In this document: one piece after another, positions 1 through 6,593 of the stretch
Layout: each line of letters starts with the position of its first letter
How positions within the stretch are numbered: the stretch's first letter is position 1
NCBI GenBank assembly: GCA_046262415.1
Contig: JBHEMU010000180.1
Coordinates: 1-10,859, forward strand
DNA length: 10,859 bases
From: JACDAS01 sp046262415
GTDB taxonomy: Bacteria > Actinomycetota > Thermoleophilia > Gaiellales > Gaiellaceae
Direction: 5' to 3'
Position numbers and translations under genes: made by a program
Notes under the pieces: generated by a model
Seen by the model: only the letters and a program-made list of their open reading frames with translations
What the model was told of the DNA's origin: nothing
The model's database searches: none

Positions 1-1043
1 GCGAGCAGGTTCGTCCATCCGATGTCTTCGAGGCGGCGGACGAGAAGGGCTTCCGCTGTTTGCGCCTCGCCGCGGGCGAGGCGCATTGCAACGACCACAC
101 GGATCGCGTCGGGATCATCCTCGAACCCAACGAGGAGTTGCTCTGCCTCGTCGAAGCGAGCCTGCAGGACGCGGATCCCCGCCAGGCGCGTGGCCGGGGG
201 CACACAGCGCGATCGCTGCCCGGCCTCGGTCAGCTCGCGGATCGCGGCGACGAGTTCCTCCTCGGCGGCGTCGACTCGCCCGTTCGCAGCGAAGACGTCG
301 GCGCAACAGGTGCGGCAAAACGCGAGCAGCGTCACGTGGTCGTAGCGCCGCACGAACTCCTCCAGGACGCGGCTCCACTGCTGTGGCCGTTCGGCATCCC
401 CGGCCCGCTCGCACGCGAGCATCAGCGTGCAGCAGACATCGGCGAACGTGTCGAGACTTGCCGGCTCGCCACTCGTCGCCGCCGCCATCGCCTCGTCGAG
501 GTGCGCGAGGCCCTCGTCGATCTTCCCGACCGCGACTTCGGCGAAGCCGAGCTGGGCGAGCGCGCGAAGCTCGAGATCCGTGTCGGCCGCGGCGAGCGCG
601 ACCTCGAGCGCCAAAGAAGCGAGCCGAGCCGACTCCTCGCTGTCGCGGGCGCGCTCGGAGCGCGCGAGGTCGAGCCATCCCTGCTCGGCGCCGGGCGCCA
701 CATCCCGAAGCAGCCGCTCCGCCCGCGCCAGCCAGCCCCTCGCAGCCGCGTCGTTCCCGAAGGAGACTGCGTACTCCCGCGAAAGCCAAAGAGCAATGCG
801 CGCGGCCCGTGCAAGCTCGCCGTCTCGACGGAACCCTGCATACGCCCGTTCGCGATAGACCACGGCATCGCGCTGCTCGCGGAGCCACCAGAGAGCGCGG
901 CCGAGCCCATCGAGCGCCTCCGGGGATTCGACTGCGGTCAGGGCACTCGCAAACGCCTCGCGCGCCCCAGGCCAGTCTCCAGTCGCCAGCGCCTCATAAC
1001 CCCTGGCCAGATGGTCTTCCGCCTGGGCGACAGTCGCACTCAC
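1..1043 (-). CDS. TPR-rich protein, N-terminal part; probable LuxR-type regulator (3' end off window)
   Basis: This frame stays open from a GTG at 1043 to the left edge, giving 347 residues without a stop. An in-frame stop at 1065-1067 leaves little room for another start. No clear Shine-Dalgarno precedes the GTG. The protein is almost entirely alpha-helical with repeated TPR-like helix pairs, for example HLARGYEALATGDWPGAREA (11-30), LASLALEVALAAADTDLELR (141-160) and AFCRTCCADVFAANGRVDAA (241-260). No signal peptide or membrane helix is visible. Proteins with this Cys-rich TPR layout in Actinobacteria usually carry a C-terminal LuxR/GerE DNA-binding helix-turn-helix; that part would be beyond position 1 and is not seen, so regulation is inference. 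A long plus-strand ORF covers the same DNA but reads as an Arg-rich shadow. Codon use looks less GC-extreme than in genes to the right (TTT, GCA, CAA, CGA are common). Confidence 0.75.
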   Translation of the reverse strand, partial: MSATVAQAEDHLARGYEALATGDWPGAREAFASALTAVESPEALDGLGRALWWLREQRDAVVYRERAYAGFRRDGELARAARIALWLSREYAVSFGNDAAARGWLARAERLLRDVAPGAEQGWLDLARSERARDSEESARLASLALEVALAAADTDLELRALAQLGFAEVAVGKIDEGLAHLDEAMAAATSGEPASLDTFADVCCTLMLACERAGDAERPQQWSRVLEEFVRRYDHVTLLAFCRTCCADVFAANGRVDAAEEELVAAIRELTEAGQRSRCVPPATRLAGIRVLQARFDEAEQLLVGFEDDPDAIRVVVAMRLARGEAQTAEALLVRRLEDIGWTNLL

Positions 1044-1320
1044 ACGACCGGAGTATGCCGTCGGTTACGGGTGGAAGCGCAGGAGTCATCCCCGCGGGGC
1101 CGGGACCTCCGTCTACCGGACTCGTGCGATGCGGGTGTTCCGGCGATTGAAGCCAGGTGAGTTTGGACGACCCCGAGCACGACCTCGTAGTAGTCCTTCG
1201 AAGACGCCGGTTCCTGGGGCAGCAGAAGGGCAGCAAACGCTCGAAATCGAACCCACGCAATCCATGCACAAATTAGGCGCCAGAAGCCCGCAGAGCCGCA
1301 TCAATAGAGCGATTGCGCGT

Positions 1321-1340
1321 CAATCGTCGCCAATCGTCGT
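1321..1340. repeat. 10-bp tandem duplication beside the tRNA fragment
   Basis: Two adjacent copies of CAATCGTCG(C/T) lie directly upstream of the tRNA 3' fragment, at 1321-1330 and 1331-1340, differing only at the last base. They could be recombinase arm-type sites or a replication slip; nothing else supports either reading. Confidence 0.4.
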
Positions 1341-1350
1341 GTTCGTGGAA

Positions 1351-1397
1351 CAAGCCTGTCACGCCGGAGGTCGCGGGTTCGAGTCCCGTCGCTCCCG
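1351..1397 (+). tRNA. Truncated tRNA-Asp(GTC)-like 3' half, candidate attachment site
   Basis: From 5' to 3' the sequence shows: an anticodon loop CTGTCAC (1356-1362, anticodon GTC at 1358-1360); a 3' anticodon strand GCCGG (1363-1367); a five-base variable region; a T arm with stem GCGGG (1373-1377), loop TTCGAGT and stem CCCGT (1385-1389); a 3' acceptor strand CGCTCCC (1390-1396); and discriminator G (1397), as expected for Asp. The 5' half is missing. No GGGAGCG acceptor strand and no D arm occur at the proper distance upstream, and the 5' anticodon strand CAAGC pairs at only three of five positions. It is therefore not a functional tRNA. Loss of the 5' half with an intact 3' end is the pattern left when a tyrosine-recombinase element integrates in a tRNA gene and displaces the old 3' end. 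Confidence 0.7.
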
Positions 1398-1629
1398 CTC
1401 TGAAAGTCCTGCTTGCGTGGATCTTTGGTTGCGTGTTCGTGCGGCGGCGCCGTGAGCGCGTCAAGGTTCTGGGCACGGCTCCAGAGCAGGCCGGAGTCGT
1501 CACGCACATCTCGGCTGTTCTGGTTGCCTCGGGGAAGTCGTCTGGATCGCCTTCTCTTCCTCACCGCCAAAGGCGTGTCGTCGCGCACGATCGCGCTTGA
1601 GTTCCGCGTTCGCACGAGCGTGGTCCCGC

Positions 1630-2100
1630 TCAGAAGCCGAACTGGACGTTCCAGAAGTACCAGAGGCTGGAGGTCCCCCAGAGGACGGCGAGCACCCCGA
1701 AGAGGGTTCCTCCCACGACCGGCAGCGTCCAGCGCGGGTGGTCGTGGTCCCGCACGAAGAACACCTTGACGGCGAAGACGCCGTAGACGAGCGTGCCGAA
1801 GATCGAATGCGCGAGGGCGCGCGCGTCGGTGCTCTGGAAGCCGAGGATGAAGATGCAGTGGAAGGCGACCGGAAGCGTGCAGGCGAACGCCAGCCGGCCG
1901 GACCAGCGGTGAGCCGCCTTCACGACGGGCTGCGGCAGGCGAACGACCGGCTTCAGCTTGCCGAAGATGCGCGCCGCCGTTGTCACCTGCACGAGCGCCA
2001 GAACGCCCGCCGCCGTCGCGAACCACGCCTTTCCGGCGATCGCGGACGAGAAGACGGACTCCATCATGTCCGTGTAGGTCGAGTTGACGCTGGCGAGCAT
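1630..2100 (-). CDS. DUF6529-like four-helix membrane protein
   Basis: The product is 156 residues from ATG 2100, with stop TGA at 1630-1632. A GAGAGG Shine-Dalgarno-like stretch lies about nine bases upstream, which supports this start over the much longer open frame. Four hydrophobic segments are visible at about 25-45, 67-88, 95-115 and 125-150. Histidines sit at or in the membrane core: H64 (AAHRWSGR), H81 (VAFHCIF) and H98 (ALAHSIFG), with H119 and H121 in the loop before helix 4. I recall this pattern from the uncharacterised DUF6529 family. The evenly spaced His residues (17 apart) recall small b-type cytochromes, so haem binding is plausible but unproven. The gene is divergent from a cytochrome c gene with 45 bp between the starts, so the two may share regulation and work in one electron-transfer step. 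The C-terminal aromatic cluster (LWYFWNVQFGF) lies at the membrane edge. Confidence 0.85.
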   Translation of the reverse strand: MLASVNSTYTDMMESVFSSAIAGKAWFATAAGVLALVQVTTAARIFGKLKPVVRLPQPVVKAAHRWSGRLAFACTLPVAFHCIFILGFQSTDARALAHSIFGTLVYGVFAVKVFFVRDHDHPRWTLPVVGGTLFGVLAVLWGTSSLWYFWNVQFGF

Positions 2101-2133
2101 CGGCGCGGGCCTCTCGACACCGACGCTACTCGT

Positions 2134-2139
2134 TACGAT
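2134..2139 (+). promoter_or_regulatory. Putative -10 box of cytochrome c gene (leaderless)
   Basis: TACGAT matches the TANNNT -10 pattern and ends six bases before the GTG at 2146, so transcription would begin at or next to the start codon. No Shine-Dalgarno is present, in keeping with a leaderless mRNA. No good -35 is seen; TCGACA at 2114-2119 is only 14 bases away. Confidence 0.35.
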
Positions 2140-2145
2140 CGGCGT

Positions 2146-2508
2146 GTGTCCAGGCCCGTGCGGCTGCTGGTCGTACCGCTGATCCTCTTCGCCACGGTCT
2201 CCGGCGCCGCCTACGGACTCGCACAACTCCATCCGGCCAGGCCCGGGACCCCCAAGACGAGCGGGAAGATCGTTCTCGGCGACGCGTACAACGGCCAGCT
2301 TCTCTTCGAGCAGACGTGCGCCGGCTGCCACGGAGACGGCGGTACGGGCGGCGGGATCGGCCCGAGGCTCAAGGGCAGCTCGATCAGCCTCGCCGAGGCA
2401 AGCGCGAGGATCCGGGACGGCGGCGGCACGATGCCGGCGAACCTCGTGCGGGGCCGGGAGCTCCGGGACGTCCTCGCGTACCTCAGGACGATGCTGCGGG
2501 CGGGGTAG
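2146..2508 (+). CDS. Membrane-anchored class I monohaem cytochrome c
   Basis: A 120-residue protein. Residues 4-24 form an uncleaved signal-anchor (RLLVVPLILFATVSGAAYG), followed by a Pro-rich linker and a c-type haem domain facing the outside. The haem site is CAGCH (58-62), covalent attachment being through C58 and C61 with H62 as proximal ligand. M96 in GTMPAN is the likely distal ligand. The domain ends with the usual C-terminal helix (RELRDVLAYLRTML). Its length and GDAYNGQLLFEQTCAGCHG opening fit small mobile or anchored cytochromes that pass electrons to or from respiratory complexes. The start GTG 2146 is chosen because the signal-anchor begins there and a -10 box lies just upstream. 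It is divergent from the DUF6529-like gene, which suggests a functional pair. Partners inside the electron chain cannot be named from this window. Confidence 0.9.
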   Translation: MSRPVRLLVVPLILFATVSGAAYGLAQLHPARPGTPKTSGKIVLGDAYNGQLLFEQTCAGCHGDGGTGGGIGPRLKGSSISLAEASARIRDGGGTMPANLVRGRELRDVLAYLRTMLRAG

Positions 2509-2541
2509 CCGCCGACGCGGACATCTGCGGCCAGAACCGGG

Positions 2542-3077
2542 ATGCCGCCGGCCAGGGCGAGCGTCGTCCGGCCGCCGAGCAGCCACCGAACCCGACCGCG
2601 AGCCAGGCCGTGGGCTGCCCGAGGCGGGCGCGGCGCGAGGCGATTAGCCAGAGGCGCCGTCGCCGTCGCCCTCGCCGGGTGCGGGGGCGGAGGTCTGTCC
2701 AAGACCGACTACGAGCAGAGGGTGCGGGCTGTCTACGCCGGCGTCCAGCGGGCCTTCAGGGCGACCGACGTGCCGCTCGCCCGCCTGGCGGAGCGCGTCG
2801 CCGCCGCCCAGCGGCAGCTCCGGGCCGCCGCCGACGAGCTCGACTCGGTCGAGCCGCCGGGCGAGGTCTCCGAGCAGCACCGGGAGATCGTCAAGGGCCT
2901 CCGCGAGTACGCGGACGACGTCGAGGAGCTCCGCGTGGCGGCCGCGAACCGGGATCAGCGGCGATCGACGCCTTCAACGAGAAGCTGCCGCGAAACAAGG
3001 CGGTCGCGTGGATCGCCGAGGCGGCCGAGGAGATGAAGTTCAAGGGGTACGACCTCGGCCCGATCGCCGAGGAGTAG
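2542..3077 (+). pseudogene. Small coiled-coil lipoprotein gene with a one-base frameshift
   Basis: The first frame, read from ATG 2542, carries a hydrophobic run and lipobox LAGC with the modified Cys at residue 47. A Gly linker and long charged helices follow (TDYEQRVRAVYAGVQRAF, then LAERVAAAQRQLRAAADELD), ending in EELRVAAANRD. From about 2955 the same protein continues in the next frame as AAIDAFNEKLPRNKAVAWIA and MKFKGYDLGPIAEE, stopping at TAG 3075-3077. Restoring one base near 2953-2957 (GATCAG to GATCCAG) would rejoin the frames as NRDPAAIDAFNEK. Without it the first frame runs on into an Arg/Ser-rich tail to 3036. The N-terminal region before the lipobox is unusually long and Arg-rich, so the true start is uncertain. 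The intact form would be an exported, lipid-anchored helical protein of unknown function. The lesion may be real or a sequencing error. Confidence 0.65.
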
Positions 3078-3106
3078 CCCGGGCCGGCCTTGACGCCGGC
3101 CCGGGC
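3077..3106. terminator. Bidirectional hairpin between convergent genes
   Basis: A perfect 12-bp inverted repeat, GCCCGGGCCGGC (3077-3088) with its complement at 3095-3106, encloses a six-base loop CTTGAC. It starts on the last base of the lipoprotein stop codon and ends 18 bp before the stop of the convergent protease gene, so it can fold in both transcripts. There is no U-tract on either strand, as is common for high-GC actinobacterial terminators. Confidence 0.65.
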
Positions 3107-3124
3107 CAGTTCACGCTGGCGACG

Positions 3125-4960
3125 CTACCGGGCGACGCTCGCCCGGCCCGCGTACCAGGTCCGCTTCCCGTGCAGGTCGACGACCTGGAGCCGGTAGCTC
3201 GACGAGCCGCCGCGCCGCGCCGTCCTGTCGACGAAGCGGTACGCGGCGCCCGCCGCCTTGCCGGAGTGCTTCGCAGGGATCAACGCGCGATTCAGCTGCT
3301 TCCCGTTGCGGAAGAGGTTGAAGCCGAGCGTCTTCGACTCCGCGGCCGTCCGCCACGTGACGACCGTGCCGCCGGCGCTCCGGCGGGCCCCGAAGCGGGC
3401 CACGTGGACCGAGGTCGGCCCGGCCAGCGCCAGCGTGACGGCCGCGAGGGCGTCGATCCGGCCCCAGCCGAACGTGTTGTTCGGCACTTCCGTCGCCGTG
3501 TCGCCGCCGCAGCCCTGGGTCGTCTTCAGCTCGACTGTGGTCTGCTCGATGATGCCCTCGATGAACTCGACGTCCCGAGCCTTCGCGGGCTGGGTCTCGA
3601 GCAGGGCGTCGACGACGAGCGCCACGAGGCCGGCCACGTGGGGACCGGCCATGCTGGTGCCGCTCAGGCTCCCGTACGTGCTGTCCGTGGCCCGGAGGCT
3701 CGAGAACACGGCCGAGCCCGGGGCGACGATGTTCGGCTTCAGAAGCCCGGCCGGCGCGGTCGGGTCGCCGAGCACCGGGCCCCGGCTGGAGAAGCCCGAG
3801 ATCGCGTCGGTCGCGATGATCGTCGAGCCGACGGTGAACGCCTCGGGATAGCGCGCGAGGGGATGGTAGATCGTGCTGCAGATCGGCCCGTCGTTCCCGG
3901 CCGAGACCGCATAGACGATCCCCGAGGCGCGGCTGGCCTGCAGGACGTCCTGCAGCATCGGCGGCGGGCAGCCCTCGACGCATCCCCAGGAGTTGTTGGT
4001 CACGTGCGGACGCTTGGACGGGTCCGGGATCGTCCCGTCGATCCTCGTCGGGGCGAGGAACCACTCCATGCACTCCATGTAGGTCGGGACGACGCCGATG
4101 CCGTTCGACATGTTGCGGCAGGCGATCCACTTCGCGCCGGGTGCCATGCCGATCTGATTTTCGGCACCGTCGTCGCCGACGATCGTGCCCATCGTGTGGG
4201 TGCCGTGGCCGCCGCCGAGGAGCGTGTCGTCGTCGCACGGCGTCGGCGAGCTGGGCGCGCAGTCGGCGACGTTCGGGTTGTGGATCGCGTCGTGCCAGTT
4301 GTAGTTGTGGTTGGCGGTCGCTCCGTCCCACCCGCGGTAGTGGCTCTTGAGCGCGTTGTGCGTCCAGCGGACGCCCGTGTCTGCGCCGGCCACGACGGCT
4401 CCGTTGCCGTTGATGCCCTTCTCGTTCCAGGCCCGGTCGGCCTGCACCTTGGCGATGTTGTTGCCGACCGCTGTCGCCGCCTGCGGCCCCCGGGTCCGCG
4501 AGCTCACGGCGACCTCCTTCGGCAGCGTCACGCCGCCACGCCCGACCGGATAGATGCGCTTGACGTCTGAGCGGGAGGCGAAGGCTTCGACGTCCGCCGG
4601 GCCACCCGTGGTCAGGACGAAGTTGGAGACCCAGAAGGACCGGTGCGGGAGCCCGCGCCGCTGGAGCTCGGCGATCACCGGGGCCTGCGAGGCCGCCGCG
4701 GTCGCCCTCAGCTCTTCGTAGACGAAGTGACCCTTCGCGTCGGGCCCGAGCTCGTAGGCGCGGCTGAGGTCGGCCTTGCGATTCAGGTAGATGATGAACT
4801 GCGTCTGGCCAGAGGCCGCCTGCTTCAGCACCGCCGGGTCGACCTTCGCCTGCCAGCCGGAGCCGGCCCCGCCGAAGGCCCCCGAACCCGCGACCAGACC
4901 GATCGCGGCCGTGAGCGTGAGTACAGCCGCCAGCGCGGCCCAACTTCGCTTCGAACTCAT
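3125..4960 (-). CDS. Secreted subtilisin-like serine protease (peptidase family S8)
   Basis: The product is 611 residues from ATG 4960, chosen because a strong Shine-Dalgarno (AAGGGGAGGG) lies just before it and a signal peptide begins there (MSSKRSW, then a hydrophobic run to about residue 27). Residues about 52-140 resemble an S8 inhibitor-type propeptide (TQFIIYLNRKADLSRAYEL). The catalytic domain spans about 165-510. Its triad is D194 (AGADTGV), H252 (GGGHGTHTMG) and S436 (SGTSMAGPHVAG); N356 in SAGNDG is the expected oxyanion-hole residue. A C-terminal beta domain follows at about 515-611, with VVTWRTAAESKTLGFNLFR, a pattern seen in fibronectin-III-like modules of secreted proteins. Several Cys pairs suggest disulfides outside the cell. 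It lies 65 bp downstream of the cupredoxin gene in the same direction, but has its own promoter-like box and a palindrome in the gap, so it is probably transcribed separately at least in part. The substrate is unknown. Confidence 0.95.
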   Translation of the reverse strand: MSSKRSWAALAAVLTLTAAIGLVAGSGAFGGAGSGWQAKVDPAVLKQAASGQTQFIIYLNRKADLSRAYELGPDAKGHFVYEELRATAAASQAPVIAELQRRGLPHRSFWVSNFVLTTGGPADVEAFASRSDVKRIYPVGRGGVTLPKEVAVSSRTRGPQAATAVGNNIAKVQADRAWNEKGINGNGAVVAGADTGVRWTHNALKSHYRGWDGATANHNYNWHDAIHNPNVADCAPSSPTPCDDDTLLGGGHGTHTMGTIVGDDGAENQIGMAPGAKWIACRNMSNGIGVVPTYMECMEWFLAPTRIDGTIPDPSKRPHVTNNSWGCVEGCPPPMLQDVLQASRASGIVYAVSAGNDGPICSTIYHPLARYPEAFTVGSTIIATDAISGFSSRGPVLGDPTAPAGLLKPNIVAPGSAVFSSLRATDSTYGSLSGTSMAGPHVAGLVALVVDALLETQPAKARDVEFIEGIIEQTTVELKTTQGCGGDTATEVPNNTFGWGRIDALAAVTLALAGPTSVHVARFGARRSAGGTVVTWRTAAESKTLGFNLFRNGKQLNRALIPAKHSGKAAGAAYRFVDRTARRGGSSSYRLQVVDLHGKRTWYAGRASVAR

Positions 4961-4962
4961 GT

Positions 4963-4972
4963 CCCTCCCCTT
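4963..4972 (-). promoter_or_regulatory. Strong ribosome binding site of S8 protease
   Basis: AAGGGGAGGG on the minus strand ends two bases before ATG 4960. It is the only strong Shine-Dalgarno among the genes here and decides the protease start against an open frame that extends 21 codons further. Confidence 0.6.
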
Positions 4973-4976
4973 CGTA

Positions 4977-5001
4977 GGTCCGTTCGGACCGGTCCGTTGT
5001 A
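4977..5001 (-). promoter_or_regulatory. Promoter-like box with overlapping palindrome, candidate operator
   Basis: On the minus strand a -10-like TACAAC (4996-5001, within GCTACAACG) is followed at once by the 12-bp palindrome CGGACCGGTCCG (4985-4996). The right arm of a second inverted repeat, GGTCCG-TT-CGGACC (4977-4990), overlaps it. The palindrome would cover the transcription start, a normal place for a repressor site; it could alternatively act as a 5' UTR hairpin ahead of the ribosome binding site. Confidence 0.4.
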
Positions 5002-5025
5002 GCACGGATGCGCGGAACGGCATCC

Positions 5026-5397
5026 TCAGCGCTTGACCACGAGTGACGCCAGCATCCCTCGCTCACGATGATCGCCGAGCGAGCACCACAGCGTGAAGCG
5101 GCCGGCGCGCAGGCGCGCCGAGAGGTCGCGCGTCTCGCCGGGCTCGATCGCCGCGATCGCGTACGTGCGCGTCCCGCCCCGCCGCCGGAAGCGCAGGTCG
5201 TGCGCGTCCTCGCCGAAGTTCGCGAGCTGGACGATCGCCGGCCCCGCGACGATCGAGAGCCGGGACAGGCGCAGGTTGAACTCGTCGGCGACGACCTGGA
5301 GGCGCGCCGGCGGCCTCGCTCCGGCGCTTGGGAGCACGAGCGCGGCGCCGAGCGCAGCAACGGCCACGAGGCGGAACGGCGTGCCGGGAGCTGTCAT
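5026..5397 (-). CDS. Exported cupredoxin-like (type-1 copper) protein
   Basis: A 123-residue protein with an N-terminal export signal (about 8-27, VAVAALGAALVLPSAGARP) and one cupredoxin domain. The type-1 copper ligands are all in place: H66 (GEDAHDLRF), C105 (LWCSLGDH), H110 and M115, spaced C-x4-H-x4-M as in plastocyanin/azurin-type sites. The domain opens with RLQVVADEFNLRLSRLSIVAG, the usual first strands of plastocyanin-like proteins in which the substrate pocket is absent and the role is electron transfer or copper handling outside the membrane. The start ATG 5397 is preceded by no Shine-Dalgarno but by a -10-like TACAAC seven bases away, suggesting leaderless translation. The protease gene follows 65 bp downstream; the polysaccharide-locus GT gene ends 56 bp upstream. 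Partner redox proteins could include the cytochrome c of this window, but nothing links them directly. Confidence 0.88.
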   Translation of the reverse strand: MTAPGTPFRLVAVAALGAALVLPSAGARPPARLQVVADEFNLRLSRLSIVAGPAIVQLANFGEDAHDLRFRRRGGTRTYAIAAIEPGETRDLSARLRAGRFTLWCSLGDHRERGMLASLVVKR

Positions 5398-5404
5398 TCG
5401 ACAC

Positions 5405-5410
5405 GTTGTA
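5405..5410 (-). promoter_or_regulatory. Putative -10 box of cupredoxin gene (leaderless)
   Basis: TACAAC on the minus strand, inside the nonamer GCTACAACG that is also found upstream of the protease gene, ends seven bases before ATG 5397. This distance places the transcription start on the start codon. No convincing -35 is seen. Confidence 0.35.
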
Positions 5411-5453
5411 GCGCACGACCACGGCTCCGGGGTAAGCCGCCCGTAAGGCGGTG

Positions 5454-6593
5454 CTAGAAGGAGGCGAGATACTCCCGCATCCGCCGCACGAAGACCTCGC
5501 GCGAGAACCGCTGCGCTCCCGCGGCGAGCTCCCCGGCGTCCCACCGCTCCTCGGCGAGGCGGCGGACGGCGGCGCACAGAGCGCCGAGCTCCGCCTGCTC
5601 GAGCAGGACCCCGTCGACCCCGTCCCGCACGACGTCGCGGGCTCCCCCGCGCGCGAGCGCCACGACGGGCGTGCCGGAGGCGAGGGCCTCGACCATGGTG
5701 ATCCCGAAGTCCTCCTCGCCGACGTGGATGAATCCGCAGGCGCGGGCCATCAACGCCGCGAGCTCGGCCTGGGAGACCCAGCCCAGCAGCTCGACGTTCG
5801 GCGGCAGGCTGCGCCGGAGCCGGGCCTCGAGCGGACCGACGCCCACCATCGTCAGGTTGTAGGGAAGCTCCCGGAACGCCTCCGCGACCAGCTCGGGCCG
5901 CTTGTACTCGACCAGCCGGTGCACCCACAGGAACCGCCCGGCCTCCTTCTCGGCGACCGGGTCGAAGCCCTCGACGTCGACGGGAGGATGGATCACGGCG
6001 GCTTCGCGCCCGTAGAAGCGGCGGACCCGCTCGGCCACCGCGCTCGAGATGGCCGCGTACCCGTGCGGCCGGGCCGAGGCCTCGAGGTCGAGCCGGCGCA
6101 GACGGCCCCTGAGCGCGCGCAGGGGCACGTCCTGGAGCCGCCGCGACGACCTCGGATCCGTCCCGGGCAGCCAGACGTAGCGGAGCGGCGTGTAGCAGTA
6201 GCACACGTGGAGGGCGTCCGGCCTCGGCCGGGCCTGGACCGCGAAGGCGTGGGAGGAGGAGACGACCACGTCGTAGGCGGAGAGGTCGAGGCGCCGGAAC
6301 CAGTAGGGCATCGCCGGCAGCAGCCACCGCCAGCGGCCGGGGTCGTGACCGCGCTGGCGCACGCCCGGCAGCGTCGCGAGCCGGCTCTCGCGCACGATCG
6401 CGCGGGCGAGGCCGGGCGGCAGGAGCTCCCTCGCCGCGTGAAAGGTCAGGATGTCGGGCTCGCTGCCCGGCGCGAAGACGCCGGTCCGCATCGCCTCGAC
6501 CGTGCGCTCGGCGCCGTGGAAGCCCTGGAACCAATCGTGGACGATGGCGGGGCGCCCGCCGACCGGCGGCGCCCCCGCGTCGAGCTCGGTCAG
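5454..6593 (-). CDS. GT4 family glycosyltransferase (WbaZ-like), apparent CTG start
   Basis: The product is 379 residues with a GT-B fold. The N-terminal donor/acceptor hinge motif is IVHDWFQGFHGAER (17-30). YTPLRYVW (134-141) matches mannosyltransferase-like WbaZ/WbaW proteins. The C-terminal nucleotide-sugar domain has LWVHRLVEYKRPEL (222-235) and the EX7E motif with E294 and E302 in EEDFGITMVEALASGTPVVA. It should transfer a sugar from an activated donor to a lipid-linked glycan at the inner face of the membrane. The motif at residue 17 must be included, yet no in-frame ATG, GTG or TTG lies close upstream. The nearest candidate is CTG 6593, which overlaps the TGA of the preceding gene as CTGA, an analogue of the common ATGA coupling. 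The frame upstream of it is the shadow of the membrane-protein gene. The start is therefore inferred; the rest is firm. Confidence 0.88.
   Translation of the reverse strand: MTELDAGAPPVGGRPAIVHDWFQGFHGAERTVEAMRTGVFAPGSEPDILTFHAARELLPPGLARAIVRESRLATLPGVRQRGHDPGRWRWLLPAMPYWFRRLDLSAYDVVVSSSHAFAVQARPRPDALHVCYCYTPLRYVWLPGTDPRSSRRLQDVPLRALRGRLRRLDLEASARPHGYAAISSAVAERVRRFYGREAAVIHPPVDVEGFDPVAEKEAGRFLWVHRLVEYKRPELVAEAFRELPYNLTMVGVGPLEARLRRSLPPNVELLGWVSQAELAALMARACGFIHVGEEDFGITMVEALASGTPVVALARGGARDVVRDGVDGVLLEQAELGALCAAVRRLAEERWDAGELAAGAQRFSREVFVRRMREYLASF

Larger units (their letters stand above)
1044..1629. other. Gene-free stretch with tRNA remnant
   Basis: No convincing protein gene is present. 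ORFs on both strands here have no family-like sequence. Several contain the peptides GATGLEPATSGVTG (minus), PEVAGSSPVAP (plus) and ACHAGGRGFES (plus), which are familiar spurious translations of tRNA 3' halves. The only recognisable contents are a tRNA-Asp-like 3' fragment (1351-1397) and an adjacent 10-bp tandem duplication (1321-1340). This is a plausible island border between the regulator on the left and the conserved-looking genes on the right. Confidence 0.6.

Noticed and set aside
60..1160. Long plus-strand ORF of 366 codons
   Set aside because: It is rich in Arg, Pro and Glu with no family motif, while the opposite strand carries an uninterrupted TPR-like protein; it is a shadow of that gene.
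1612..1621. CGCACGAGCG match to the 97-bp repeat
   Set aside because: Ten shared bases only, with no match on either side; expected by chance in this base composition.
1273..2026. Minus-strand ORFs with GATGLEPATSGVTG and SGSDGTRTRDLRRDR
   Set aside because: These peptides are familiar spurious translations of tRNA 3' halves, and the upstream part of the longer ORF is antisense or out of frame to the DUF6529-like gene.
2509..2650. Minus-strand hydrophobic peptide (WLLGGRTTLALAGGIPVLAAD)
   Set aside because: It belongs to an ORF that runs antisense through the cytochrome c gene, with no matching start and no family resemblance; it could be a gene remnant but cannot be supported.
3008..4570. 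Plus-strand ORF of 520 codons across the protease gene
   Set aside because: Antisense shadow; the minus strand has the full subtilisin triad, signal peptide and ribosome binding site.
5437..5451. CCGCC/GGCGG hairpin after the GT4 stop as a terminator
   Set aside because: The stem has only five pairs and no U-tract; in such GC-rich DNA this arises often by chance.
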